A DNA stretch of 32,361 nt. It comes from Pyronema omphalodes. Lineage: Eukaryota; Ascomycota; Pezizomycetes; Pezizales; Pyronemataceae. The notes under the pieces were generated by a model, which ran no database searches, was not told the origin of the DNA, and was given only the letters and a program-made list of their open reading frames with translations. How positions within the stretch are numbered: position 1 is the first letter of the stretch; each line of letters starts with the position of its first letter. The stretch is from assembly GCA_024516155.1 (NCBI GenBank), contig JAJJXM010000149.1:1-32361 (forward strand). Direction: 5' to 3'. A program made the translations under genes and the position numbers. Shown piece by piece: positions 1-8,381 of this stretch.

Positions 1-915
1 CAGGTAAAATGGGTTGGGAGCTTGCTTACTCACAAAGCTCTCAGTTGGCACCAGGAACGGCGAAAGTCCATTCAAAGATCAGGACTTAAGGATACATGGC
101 AAGCTTTCTCAAGCTCTATTGAAACTAGGTTTGAGGATAAGCGAGAAGCACAAAAGGACGTTAAAAGGATTACGGAGCTCCAGTATGATGGAGATATTGA
201 CGACTACATAACTAAATTGGAAGATCTGAATATGCGTGTGGGAGCAATTGGCCCCATGTATAGGAATGTAATTTGGGAGGCCATGACACCAGCCATTAAA
301 AAAATGGTATATCAAAGATTTGGGGGGATCCCAACTGATGATGAAGGAATGATTGATACAGTTAAGGAAGCTGCTCATGTTGTGGAAAATTTGGATGAGG
401 AATTAAAGGGTCATAAAAAGAAGTCTTTGGAGGTACGAGAGGACCGCCATAAGGACAAGGGAAAACAAAAGGAAACTGTGCGCCCTAAGGAGGTGCAGCA
501 CAAAGACAAATTTAAGGAGAAAAAGGAGAAAAAAGGCTTTGCAGGAAAGAAGGACAAGAAGTCTATTTTTGCGTCGGGGAGGGAGGCTCTGAACAATGTT
601 CCTCAGAGCGAAATCGACAAACATAAAAGGGATAAGGCTGACTGTTGGAGATGCGGACGATCTGGGCACAAAATGTTTGATTGTTACGCTAAAAAGACAG
701 TTGGAGGAACAGAGCTCTCTGGCGAAGGAAAGGTTGCTTCCTCTGGCAAGAGGAAGAGAGACGATGATGATGATGGAAACAAAGGGCAGGAAAAGCCCAA
801 GGAAACAAAAAAGACAAAGACCGCAGCAGTGCGGCAGGATGAGGATGAAATAATGGAAGACGCTCAACCCAGGATTTGGGAGATTGAGCAAAATGATGAG
901 GAGTCGGATTTTTAA
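1..915 (+). CDS. Element A Gag (N-terminus beyond window)
   Basis: The frame is open from base 1, so the true start lies to the left. The protein is the capsid/nucleocapsid precursor that packages element RNA in virus-like particles. The visible part begins in a retrotransposon Gag (capsid) domain with W/F-rich helices. A very Lys/Glu-rich linker (about bases 400-570) follows, then one CCHC zinc knuckle (CWRCGRSGHKMFDC, about bases 643-684, CX2CX4HX4C), and then a charged tail with an Asp run. The stop codon TAA is at 913-915 and shares its last A with the ATG of pol. No frameshift or internal stop is visible. Confidence 0.88.
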   Translation, partial: QVKWVGSLLTHKALSWHQERRKSIQRSGLKDTWQAFSSSIETRFEDKREAQKDVKRITELQYDGDIDDYITKLEDLNMRVGAIGPMYRNVIWEAMTPAIKKMVYQRFGGIPTDDEGMIDTVKEAAHVVENLDEELKGHKKKSLEVREDRHKDKGKQKETVRPKEVQHKDKFKEKKEKKGFAGKKDKKSIFASGREALNNVPQSEIDKHKRDKADCWRCGRSGHKMFDCYAKKTVGGTELSGEGKVASSGKRKRDDDDDGNKGQEKPKETKKTKTAAVRQDEDEIMEDAQPRIWEIEQNDEESDF

Positions 916-917
916 TG
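913..917 (+). promoter_or_regulatory. TAATG stop-start overlap between gag and pol of A
   Basis: The gag stop (TAA, 913-915) and pol ATG (915-917) overlap by one base, which is a -1 frame change. Overlapping stop-start pentamers are known in some LTR and non-LTR retroelements, where the downstream frame is made by coupled termination-reinitiation. That pol is expressed this way here is an inference. Confidence 0.7.
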
Positions 918-3900
918 TCCTCTAGGGTTGCGTCACCTGAGGAGGAAGAATGTACATCTGACGCAGGAAATATTATATGTTGTGGAACAAAAAGAAAATC
1001 AACAGACAACTTGGGGTCGATCAAGGCAAAAAATCGACGAACCGACAATGGAACCTCTTCCAAGGGAATAACAAAGGAAGCCTTGGTTCCACCTTATCAC
1101 GGAAAAAGGCCAATAATCAACATGGTGTTGAATTGGTCAAAGAACAAATTTCGGACGGTGCGAGTCCTACTTGATACAGGCTCCACCTCAGCTTTACTGG
1201 ACAAAGGTTTTGTCCAAACTTACAAAATTCCTACTGTGAAGAGAGACCAGCCTCTCCAAATACGCAACTTCAATAATGATGTAGTTGCTGGAGCTGGAGA
1301 ATTCTTTACAGTACCTTTTATGCTGCAACACAAACAACACTTTGCAGCCGAAGCCTTCGAAGTCGCCCCTCTTGACAGCGACTGCGATGTCATCCTCCCT
1401 TATTGGTGGATGGCCAAACATCAACCTTGCAACATGTGGGGAGACAGCAATAACATCTCCTTCACAACTACACGTTGCATCGAACATTGTACTAAGGCTC
1501 AGGCCAGTACATTTTCACTCAAGGTCGACCGCCGCGTACTCGACCATCCTGAGGCCTCAGTAATAGGCCATATTTCAGCTGTTGCCACGAAGGAAGAATT
1601 ATCAGAGGCACTTCAACAAGTCCCTGAGAAATTCCGTAAGTGGATTAACATAATGACAAAGGAAGCAGCAGACAGGCTTCCTGAACACAAACCCTACGAC
1701 CACGCCATAGATTTGAAGGAAGGGGAAACTCCTCCTTGGGGTCCAGTCTATGCGCTCAATGAAGTTGAGCTGGAGACACTAAGAGAATGGTTAAAAGAAA
1801 TGTTGAGGACAGGCAAGATTCGACCATCTAAATCTCCTGCCGCAGCACCGATTCTCTTTGTGCCAAAACCCCATGGACGAGGTTTAAGGCTTTGTGTGGA
1901 TTATAGGGGGATCAATAAAATAACAATAGCAAATCGCTACCCCCTCCCTCTTATGTCGGAATTACAAGACAGGGTAAGAGGAGCTAAGTTCTTCACGAAA
2001 ATGGATTTGAAGAACGGTTACCATTTGATTAGGATTAAAGAAGGCGATGAATGGAAAACAGCCTTCAGATGCAGATATGGGCTTTATGAGTTTTTGGTTA
2101 TGCCCTTTGGATTAAGCAATGCGCCGGCCACATTCCAAGATATGATGAATCATATCTTTAGAGACATGTTGGATCAGGGGGTAATTGCTTATATTGATGA
2201 TGTTCTTATTTATGCGGAAACAGAGGAGGAACATGATAAATTGGTTAAAGAAGTCTTAAAGAGACTGGAGGAAAATGGGCTGGTAATATCTCCGGAAAAA
2301 TGTGTTTGGGGGACAAACAAAGTGGAATTTTTGGGGTATATTATAAGCGAAAAGGGAATTGAGATGGCAAAGGATAAAGTGGAAACCGTCGTGGTTTGGG
2401 AACCTCCTAAATCCTTGAAAGAGACACAAGGCTTTCTTGGATTTGCAAACTTCTATCGCCGATTCATAAAGGACTTCTCAAGAATTTGTCGTCCTCTTAC
2501 TGAGTCTACCAAGGGCGATCCAAAGAAGTGGGAATGGACTGTTGCCATGGAATTGGCTTTTGATGAGTTAAAGCAGAGGTTTACAAAGGCGCCAATATTG
2601 GGTCACTTTGATCCTAAGAAGGTTTGCATTGTTGAGACTGATGCTTCTGACTTTGCCTTAGGCGCAGTCCTTTCTCAGAAAGGAGAGGACGGAAAGCTGC
2701 ACCCTATTGCTTTCCATTCTAGGAAATTTACTCCAGCAGAGATCAATTACGAAATTCATGATAAAGAGCTTTTAGCTATTGTGGATTCGTTTAAGATTTG
2801 GAGAAGATACCTGGAAGGAGCAATGCATACGGTCCAAGTGTTCAGCGACCATCAGAATTTAGAGTACTTCACCACAACTAAAGTACTCAATCGTCGCCAA
2901 GCAAGGTGGGCTCAAGAACTTGCTGGCATTGATTTTAAGATTTTTTACAGACCTGGGAATAAGAATGGGAAGCCAGATGCTTTGTCAAGGCGTCCGGAGT
3001 TCCGCCCTGAAAAGGGGGGAGGTGAGGATCAGCCGATTACGACTATCCTTCACAAAGAACATTTTGCATCTATTTCAGCAATCAGTAGTGGAGGTGAAGG
3101 AACATCCTTTATTGTTTCTTCGGCACGGCTTAATTCTATTCCTTCTGTCAAATGGTCTGGAGAATTTCTAAAGATGGTTAAAAAAGCTGGGGAACTTGAC
3201 GAAAACTATAAAAAAGCAGCAAAGAAAATAAAAGATCCACTAATGATAGAAGATGGCATAATCTATCGGAAAGAGAAGTTATGGGTGCCAAAGGATTTAG
3301 TCAACATGGTCCTGGAATCGGAGCACGACTCGAAAATTGCAGGACACTTTGGTCAGGATAAGACCATTGAATTAATAAGGAGAAACTTTTGGTGGCCGAG
3401 GATGGATGAAAAAATAATTGAATATGTACAAAGCTGTTTAGAGTGTCAGAAGGACAAGACGGCTAGGCACCAAAAGTATGGAATGTTGCAACCTTTGGAA
3501 TTATCTTATGCCCCATGGCAATCTATTGCTATGGATTTTATCACCGACCTACCAGAATCTAATGGGTGTGATCAACTATGGGTTATAGTTGATCGATTTA
3601 CTAAAATGGCGCACTTCATCCCCTTACAGAAAGACGGCAAGACAACTGCAGACCTTGCCAGAATATTCGCAAAGGAAATTTGGAAGTTGCATGGCTTACC
3701 CAAGGATATAGTGTCGGATCGTGACTCCAGGTTTACAAGCACCACCTGGAAAGCATTTCTTGGAACGTTAGGAATCAAACCAAGAATGTCAACAGCCTTC
3801 CACCCACAGACGGACGGACAAACGGAACGGCTTAATCAAACAATCGAAGCTTACCTCCGCTCTTTTGTTAACCACGAAATGGACGACTGGGCTGACCTCG

Positions 3901-4610
3901 TACCCATGGCTGAGTTCGCATACAACAACTCAGTCACAAGCGCAACTGGACTTTCACCATTTTACGCTAACTATGGGTTCTACCCAAATACGAGCAACCC
4001 TTCGGCAACTGCTGTGCGCAACCCAGCCAGCAAAGCCTACGCCCACTGGATGCATACGATACACGAAGGAGCCAAGTTAGCCCTTCAAAAAACACAAGAA
4101 AGAATGAAACACTATGCAGACCAGAAACGACAGGAGGCACCCGAATACCAAGTAGGAGACTTGGTCATGTTAGATGGACGCAACATACGAACCAGACGCC
4201 CATCAAGGAAGTTAGACCATAAACAACATGGTCCCTTCCAAGTCGAAAAAGTCATCTCCCCAACAGCAGTACGACTCACGCTCCCAAGAAAATGGAAGAT
4301 ACACAACGTCTTCCATACCTCATTACTTGAGCCCTTTAGAGCAGGAACTCGGGCTCCGCCAGATACAAACAAAATTCTACGGGAGGCAGACGATGTTGAG
4401 GGTAGCGAGGAATACGACATCGATGAAATCATGAGCAGCTACAAATCAGGAAATCGAGTGTTGTACCTTGTTAAATGGCTAGGTTGGCCAAACAAGAAAG
4501 ATTGGACGGCAGAACCATTCGACAACTTTTCAGTAGGAGGTCAGGAGAAGTTACGAGAGTTTCATCTCAAGTACCCTGATTCTCCGAGGGACTACCGACT
4601 CAAGGATTAA
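915..4610 (+). CDS. Element A Pol polyprotein (PR-RT-RNase H-IN-chromodomain)
   Basis: The 1231-residue uninterrupted pol supplies the enzymes of retrotransposition. Aspartic protease: D-T-G at residues 87-89. RT: roughly residues 260-450, with FLVMPFGLSNAPATF and YIDD (426-429). RNase [17 protein letters not shown], then SDHQNLEYF. Integrase: HHCC zinc region (H-x-x-x-H ... CLEC), then catalytic D874, D935 and E971 with the exact DX35E spacing. A chromodomain follows at about residues 1168-1215 (LYLVKWLGWPNKKDW); in other chromoviruses this domain directs integration to chromatin marks. The start is the ATG overlapping the gag stop. All catalytic residues I can check are present, so the protein looks functional. 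Confidence 0.95.
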   Translation: MSSRVASPEEEECTSDAGNIICCGTKRKSTDNLGSIKAKNRRTDNGTSSKGITKEALVPPYHGKRPIINMVLNWSKNKFRTVRVLLDTGSTSALLDKGFVQTYKIPTVKRDQPLQIRNFNNDVVAGAGEFFTVPFMLQHKQHFAAEAFEVAPLDSDCDVILPYWWMAKHQPCNMWGDSNNISFTTTRCIEHCTKAQASTFSLKVDRRVLDHPEASVIGHISAVATKEELSEALQQVPEKFRKWINIMTKEAADRLPEHKPYDHAIDLKEGETPPWGPVYALNEVELETLREWLKEMLRTGKIRPSKSPAAAPILFVPKPHGRGLRLCVDYRGINKITIANRYPLPLMSELQDRVRGAKFFTKMDLKNGYHLIRIKEGDEWKTAFRCRYGLYEFLVMPFGLSNAPATFQDMMNHIFRDMLDQGVIAYIDDVLIYAETEEEHDKLVKEVLKRLEENGLVISPEKCVWGTNKVEFLGYIISEKGIEMAKDKVETVVVWEPPKSLKETQGFLGFANFYRRFIKDFSRICRPLTESTKGDPKKWEWTVAMELAFDELKQRFTKAPILGHFDPKKVCIVETDASDFALGAVLSQKGEDGKLHPIAFHSRKFTPAEINYEIHDKELLAIVDSFKIWRRYLEGAMHTVQVFSDHQNLEYFTTTKVLNRRQARWAQELAGIDFKIFYRPGNKNGKPDALSRRPEFRPEKGGGEDQPITTILHKEHFASISAISSGGEGTSFIVSSARLNSIPSVKWSGEFLKMVKKAGELDENYKKAAKKIKDPLMIEDGIIYRKEKLWVPKDLVNMVLESEHDSKIAGHFGQDKTIELIRRNFWWPRMDEKIIEYVQSCLECQKDKTARHQKYGMLQPLELSYAPWQSIAMDFITDLPESNGCDQLWVIVDRFTKMAHFIPLQKDGKTTADLARIFAKEIWKLHGLPKDIVSDRDSRFTSTTWKAFLGTLGIKPRMSTAFHPQTDGQTERLNQTIEAYLRSFVNHEMDDWADLVPMAEFAYNNSVTSATGLSPFYANYGFYPNTSNPSATAVRNPASKAYAHWMHTIHEGAKLALQKTQERMKHYADQKRQEAPEYQVGDLVMLDGRNIRTRRPSRKLDHKQHGPFQVEKVISPTAVRLTLPRKWKIHNVFHTSLLEPFRAGTRAPPDTNKILREADDVEGSEEYDIDEIMSSYKSGNRVLYLVKWLGWPNKKDWTAEPFDNFSVGGQEKLREFHLKYPDSPRDYRLKD

Positions 4611-4781
4611 GGCTTAATGTTTTTCCCCACGAGGTTTTCATTAGGTCGAGTTGGTAGTAGGATGTAGGGGCTGGAGGACTGCATCTATATATGATCACTA
4701 AGTCACTTGGCTACGGCGAGGTGCGATCACAGAATGATAAGCTACTTGCTTCGGGACGAAGCTTGAACAGGGGGGAGGTGG
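4611..4781 (+). other. Element A 3' untranslated region and polypurine tract
   Basis: This is non-coding sequence between the pol stop and the 3' LTR. The purine run at 4769-4778 (AGGGGGGAGG), immediately before the LTR TG, is the expected plus-strand primer. The junction itself forms an 11-base palindrome, GGTGTCACACC (4780-4790). Confidence 0.75.
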
Positions 4782-5444
4782 TGTCACACCCTATATTGTG
4801 TGAGTATAGAATAGGTAACATGTATAACATTTAGAGAACATGGCAAACTCGACAGGAGAATGAATAATAAGGTTAGTATCCCGGGCCGGAACCCCCTGAG
4901 GAGCTCCAGCTAGCCACGTCACGTGATTCGTGACTTTCCGAAAGGACCTCACCAGGATCCCGGCCCGAGGCGTCGCTACCTGTTATTCACTGTCAGTTTG
5001 GGAGGATCACAGATGGATGGGAACGAGGAACAACTTACCTCATGGGTGTCGACTTACCCATGAGAAAACTACAGACGACGCTGATGGAGACAGAAGACGA
5101 CGGCGAAAGGACACCTCCTTATACTTGAGGTTGTGTTCCACCAAGCACGGCTACCAGAGGGCTTGCAAGAGAAGGGAATTCTCAGGACAGTGCAAGGCAG
5201 ACGAATAGGATCATCCGAGGTCTGGGTTGAGCAGATAGTCGGCCAAGGAACAAGGCAGAGTCTAGTCAGCCAACAGGAGTGGAGCTCAGGACAAGGGTCA
5301 ACATTGCGTTAGCCTGAGACGACGTCCTGCAGCAAGGAACACCACTCAGGGAAACTGTTGGATGGAACTGATATGACGCGACCTTAGGCCCATGACTACC
5401 CAACTGCAAGATAAGACGGCGTTTGCGTACACACCAGGGTGTGG

Positions 5445-5464
5445 CTGCGCGCAAGTGCGCGCAG
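5445..5464 (+). repeat. Perfect 9-bp-arm palindrome in A LTR
   Basis: CTGCGCGCA (5445-5453), a 2-base centre, then TGCGCGCAG (5456-5464). It lies in the presumed U3 region and its role is unknown. Confidence 0.8.
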
Positions 5465-5476
5465 GTGGGGCTGTTA

Positions 5477-5542
5477 TGACATCACACAGGAATGTGACGG
5501 GGCAGTGCGCTCCGGTAAGGCATAGTCTGCCTTATGATGTCA
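5477..5542 (+). repeat. Nested inverted repeats in A LTR
   Basis: The outer arms are TGACATCA (5477-5484) and TGATGTCA (5535-5542). An inner hairpin has arms TAAGGCA (5516-5522) and TGCCTTA (5528-5534) with loop TAGTC. The structure is seen directly; the function is not known. Confidence 0.7.
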
Positions 5543-5763
5543 GATTCCTTCACTCGCAATCGAGATTCTCTAGGGAGATCTATGATCAAAACGACTCATA
5601 AGATATATGACTCACATGTCATCATCAGAGGAGTCACTGCATTATGCGCTCAAGTGGAGTCACCCTCAACTAGGCGCTTAACCCCAATATCTGATTGGAA
5701 GGTGTGGTAGCACGGCAAGGAATGTCAAGGATTAATCTGACACGAAGGTCATCATGCAAGTGA

Positions 5764-5780
5764 GCAATTAATATAATTGC
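5764..5780 (+). repeat. 17-nt palindrome in A LTR
   Basis: GCAATTA (5764-5770), centre ATA, then TAATTGC (5774-5780). It lies 120-140 bases upstream of the TATA-like box. Confidence 0.7.
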
Positions 5781-5902
5781 GCATGCAGCATGATGCGAGC
5801 CATCAGCAGATTTGTCAAAGAATTGACTCACGTCTTATCTCCTAGGCTTAGTTTGGAAGTTGGTTCCCTTGGGAAGTCTGGGCGAACTTGTAGACGAAAG
5901 TC

Positions 5903-5910
5903 TATAAAAG
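5903..5910 (+). promoter_or_regulatory. TATA-like box of A LTR
   Basis: TATAAAAG, the best TATA match in the LTR, lies about 250 bases before its inferred end. This is a sensible position for the U3/R border. Confidence 0.5.
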
Positions 5911-6149
5911 ACCCTAAGTCTTCCCACCGTCTCCTCCAGCATCAGCAACTTGATCTCTTGTTACGACGATACTATTCTACACCAAATACCTCAGGACGAG
6001 ACCCTTAAGTTTATTCGGCCTGTGATCGATTAGTTGACTTCCTAGCTTCTTGAGGAATCAATTCTATTGCAATCTATCTATCCTACGAACGAAGCACGAG
6101 ACTGATCGAACAAACCTCTCTATTGAAAGTCTCAATAGCCAGGTTCACA

Positions 6150-6414
6150 GCTCCCCCAACCCCGGACAAGGCTACAAGATGGTTACCGAAGATCTGGTCT
6201 CGGAAGCTATCTCTCGCCAAAGCACCTCCAAAGCACCCGGCAAGGACTCCCTGGGAGTTCCCATCATCAAGGCGTTAATGAAGTGGGACCCTACACGCAT
6301 CACCGCCCTGGTCACGCAGTGCATCCGACTGAGCTACCACCCGGCAGACTGGAAACTCGCCAAAGCAATCTGCATTCCCAAACCGGCGAAGCCCAGTTAT
6401 GACAAGGCCAAGAA
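6150..6414 (+). pseudogene. LINE RT, N-terminal fragment (5' side of array B insertion)
   Basis: The frame encodes the start of a non-LTR reverse transcriptase: a STSKAPGKDSLGVPIIKAL segment (the KAPG-D motif region), then HPADWKLAKAICIPKP. It is cut on the left by the element A LTR and on the right by the array B LTR at 6415. The reading frame continues without loss at 29603, so both pieces belong to one LINE copy. ORF1, the endonuclease and the LINE 5' end lie left of the window, beyond element A. On its own this fragment cannot make an active protein. Confidence 0.88.
6410..6414 (+). repeat. Target-site duplication AAGAA, left of array B
   Basis: AAGAA immediately precedes LTR1 and is repeated immediately after LTR4 (29603-29607). 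Five-base duplications are typical of Ty3/Gypsy integrases. No such duplication is seen at the internal LTRs. Confidence 0.93.
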
Positions 6415-6598
6415 TGTCACGGCTCGCCTCACACGCCATCACTCGGCGCCTTCCCCCCCCGCCCCGCGTCACGAATTATCACTCGGTCCTCCGCAGAGCT
6501 TACCCGAGCGCCCGCAATTGTGCGAACAGCGACGGAGTGAGTTTAGCAAAAGCAGTCACACGCATTTAGTTTCTTGGTATCTAAGAGGAGGAAAGATG

Positions 6599-6606
6599 TA
6601 TATAAG
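6599..6606 (+). promoter_or_regulatory. TATA box of B LTR
   Basis: TATATAAG is followed by a C/T-rich stretch and a TCACTCA initiator-like motif around A6654. The same element occurs in all four LTRs (about 17774, 23498 and 29222 for LTR2-4). Confidence 0.65.
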
Positions 6607-6653
6607 AGGACTTATCCTCCCTGCGTTCTGTTTTGTTTTCCTTTTCTTTCCTC

Positions 6654-6663
6654 ACTCAGTTAT
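6654..6663 (+). promoter_or_regulatory. Putative RNA 5' end / self-primer of B
   Basis: ACTCAGTTAT is the exact reverse complement of ATAACTGAGT at 6982-6991, just downstream of the LTR. It sits in an initiator-like context 55 bases past the TATA box. In Tf1 the first bases of the mRNA pair with the PBS and prime reverse transcription; this layout fits. The actual start site is not shown by sequence alone. Confidence 0.65.
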
Positions 6664-6678
6664 TTGTTTATCTATTTA

Positions 6679-6684
6679 AATAAA
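6679..6684 (+). terminator. AATAAA polyadenylation signal in B LTR
   Basis: This canonical hexamer lies 25 bases past the presumed RNA start. It would define a short R region near 6654-6700. Confidence 0.55.
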
Positions 6685-6979
6685 TTCCTTCGTCTTCTCG
6701 ATCCTCGCTACGTTCTCGCCTCCGTCTCCGTCTTCCGGCTTCGCTTCGTGAAGACCGCCCTCGTCACGACACCCTGCCCTTGCTTCGCTACTGAGCCTCC
6801 CTCCGGTGACACCTCTTGCCCCTAAACACGGAGCATCGAGGAACTGCTGCACGACACAGTTCCCGATACCCTACGTTGGCGCTGTCTCAGAGTCCCTGTC
6901 CCCCGATCGAGTCCCTCGTCTCCGATTGCGAGCCCCCGGGTTCCCCGCTCCCCCGTCGAATCCCCGCGCTCCCGTTACA

Positions 6980-6995
6980 ACATAACTGAGTTATC
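6980..6995 (+). other. B1 self-priming primer-binding site
   Basis: ATAACTGAGT (6982-6991) begins two bases after the LTR. It complements the LTR segment 6654-6663 perfectly over 10 bases and resembles no tRNA 3' end I know. It also lies in a 13-base palindrome, ATAACTGAGTTAT (6982-6994). Confidence 0.7.
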
Positions 6996-7066
6996 AAGCA
7001 CCCGTCGGCTCTGCCTCCTCTCCCTTGATTACTCTTCGACTTACCCCTCCGTTCCTCCCTGCGTCC

Positions 7067-7237
7067 ATGCTCCATAACCTCTGGTTTTACCAATTCGCCA
7101 AACTCGTACCTGAATTCCTTTCCCTCGGTATCCCCGCTATCGTCGACGAAATCGAGATAGCCCGCCAGCTCGGAATCGAATTCTCGGCTACCCGAATCAC
7201 GTTCGACGACACAAAACTCACCTGGCACTTACGATAA
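7067..7237 (+). CDS. Short upstream ORF in B1 leader (56 aa, hypothetical)
   Basis: An ATG-started frame of 56 codons fills most of the leader between LTR1 and gag, ending 16 bases before the gag ATG. It is also open in B2 and B3, but the copies are too alike for that to prove selection. The predicted peptide is mixed hydrophobic/acidic, with no signal peptide, knuckle or domain I recognise. It could be a regulatory uORF, a remnant of a longer Gag N-terminus, or chance. No function is proposed. Confidence 0.3.
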   Translation: MLHNLWFYQFAKLVPEFLSLGIPAIVDEIEIARQLGIEFSATRITFDDTKLTWHLR

Positions 7238-7253
7238 ATCGCCAACCCCAAAC

Positions 7254-8381
7254 ATGGACGATCAAGAAATCGTCATCGCGCTGTTCCTGAACGCAGCGCA
7301 AAGGGACGAGATCAATAGAGACCCCACAAAATTAAAAGATCTCCGTAATGCAGTCGAGGACTACAAACGAGACTGCCAGAAATTGACCGATCTCCAGGCA
7401 GAATTGACAGATTCCAGGAAGGACAACTCGGATTACGCAAAACGAATCTCCGACCTGGAACGGGATCTCGGATCCGCAAATACTACAATTCGCCTGCTAC
7501 AATCGATCACGGAAAAATCGGCCTCCCCCTCGATGAGACCGATCGAGCTCCCCCACCCGCCCGAATTCACCGGAGACCGAAAGGAACTCCCCAACTTCGT
7601 CTCCAAGGTTAGGTCCAAGTTGGCTGGAGACTCAGCCCGCTTCACCGACGACCAACATAAGCTCCGCTATCTCTACGGTTACCTGAAAGGAAACGCACAA
7701 AATCAGGTCCAACCCTACGTACTCACGGACAAAATCAATCTAAAAGACGCCGAAGAACTGATCACCATCCTTGAGTCCGCCTTCGGAGACCCAGACCAGG
7801 TCGGCACCGCCTCGATGGAGCTCGACAAACTAAACCAGGGCAATAAAGAATTCAGCGTATACTATGCCGAATTTCAACGAATCATGGCCATCCTCAACTT
7901 CGACGCAAACGCAAAAAAGGCTGCCCTAAAGAGAGGACTCTCGAGAGAATTACAATCGAGCCTCGTCTACCAAGCGGACGAACCACAAGACTTCACCAAG
8001 TTCGTCGAACTCTGCCAAAAGCTGGACTACCGGCTCAGAGCCCACGGCACCCTTTCCAAACGAACAATTCCGACGCTCACCCCACGCACTCTCCCTACAG
8101 CCACTCGACCATCAGCTCACCCAACAAACTCGAATATTGGCAACTACGGCTCCGCACCCATGGACCTCTCTGCATCGCAGAAAGCCCAGAATCAACGCCG
8201 CCGGGACGAGCGAATGGCAAAGGGGTTATGCCTCTACTGTGGGTCGGCAGACCACTTCAAAAACGACTGCCCCTCCCTAGCAGCGAACACCTCTCGGAAG
8301 TTACGCCTCGCCGCCGCGGACCTCCTATCACCCCCCCAGGAAACCTCCTCTATCCCCAGCCCCGAGGAGGGAAAAGAATAG
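7254..8381 (+). CDS. B1 Gag (375 aa)
   Basis: Complete Gag. Residues about 35-90 are heptad-rich and probably a coiled coil. A retrotransposon Gag capsid domain follows at about 100-270, then a Pro/Thr-rich linker and a single CCHC knuckle (CLYCGSADHFKNDC, about residues 328-341), with a short acidic tail. It forms the particle and binds RNA. The start is the first ATG after the leader uORF. The last codons contain the -1 slippery heptamer, so a minor fraction of ribosomes should continue into pol. The B1, B2 and B3 Gag proteins differ at only a few residues, and none is broken. Confidence 0.92.
   Translation: MDDQEIVIALFLNAAQRDEINRDPTKLKDLRNAVEDYKRDCQKLTDLQAELTDSRKDNSDYAKRISDLERDLGSANTTIRLLQSITEKSASPSMRPIELPHPPEFTGDRKELPNFVSKVRSKLAGDSARFTDDQHKLRYLYGYLKGNAQNQVQPYVLTDKINLKDAEELITILESAFGDPDQVGTASMELDKLNQGNKEFSVYYAEFQRIMAILNFDANAKKAALKRGLSRELQSSLVYQADEPQDFTKFVELCQKLDYRLRAHGTLSKRTIPTLTPRTLPTATRPSAHPTNSNIGNYGSAPMDLSASQKAQNQRRRDERMAKGLCLYCGSADHFKNDCPSLAANTSRKLRLAAADLLSPPQETSSIPSPEEGKE

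Larger units (their letters stand above)
1..6149 (+). mobile_element. Ty3/Gypsy chromodomain LTR retrotransposon A (left-truncated by window)
   Basis: Visible parts in order are gag (partial), pol (PR-RT-RNaseH-IN-chromodomain), a polypurine tract and a 3' LTR. The 5' LTR, PBS and left target duplication lie outside the window. RT before IN and the C-terminal chromodomain place it among the chromoviruses of Ty3/Gypsy. It is inserted in the LINE whose RT fragment begins right after its 3' LTR. The pol frame is fully open, so this copy may be recent. The right border (6149) is inferred from the CA end and the resumption of LINE coding sequence, and could be off by tens of bases. Confidence 0.9.
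4782..6149 (+). repeat. 3' LTR of element A (about 1.37 kb)
   Basis: It starts TGTCACACC directly after the polypurine tract. The end is placed at AGGTTCACA, because LINE RT coding sequence resumes there. No 5' LTR is visible for comparison, so the end is inferred. A TATA-like element lies at 5903-5910. Short open frames inside it (for example 4930-5208) show no recognisable domain and are not called as genes. Several perfect inverted repeats lie in the presumed U3 part. Confidence 0.75.
6415..6979 (+). repeat. Array B LTR1 (565 bp)
   Basis: It begins TGTCACGGCTC and ends CCCGTTACA, with the AAGAA duplication on its left. It contains TATATAAG (6599-6606), a likely start site at A6654 and AATAAA (6679-6684). 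I see one private base relative to the other LTRs (G at about 6534). Confidence 0.95.

Noticed and set aside
403..891. 162-codon minus-strand frame opposite A gag
   Set aside because: Antisense of the Lys/Glu-rich Gag linker, giving Phe/Leu-rich low-complexity sequence.
4930..5208. 92-codon frame in the A LTR
   Set aside because: Lies in the presumed U3 of an LTR with no recognisable domain; length is within chance.
6574..6825. 83-codon frame inside each B LTR (also near 17749, 23473, 29197)
   Set aside because: It spans the TATA box, putative RNA start and polyadenylation signal of the LTR, has a low-complexity Phe/Ser-rich product, and repeats only because the LTR repeats.
6887..7228. 113-codon minus-strand frame across LTR end and leader (repeated in each unit)
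   Set aside because: Crosses the LTR border and PBS in a GC-rich region; no domain or start context supports it.
8331..8337. C7 run in the gag/pol overlap of B as the slippery site
   Set aside because: In the gag frame it reads TCA CCC CCC CAG, so tandem re-pairing at -1 is imperfect and no stem is spaced after it; GGGAAAA at 8369 with its hairpin fits far better.
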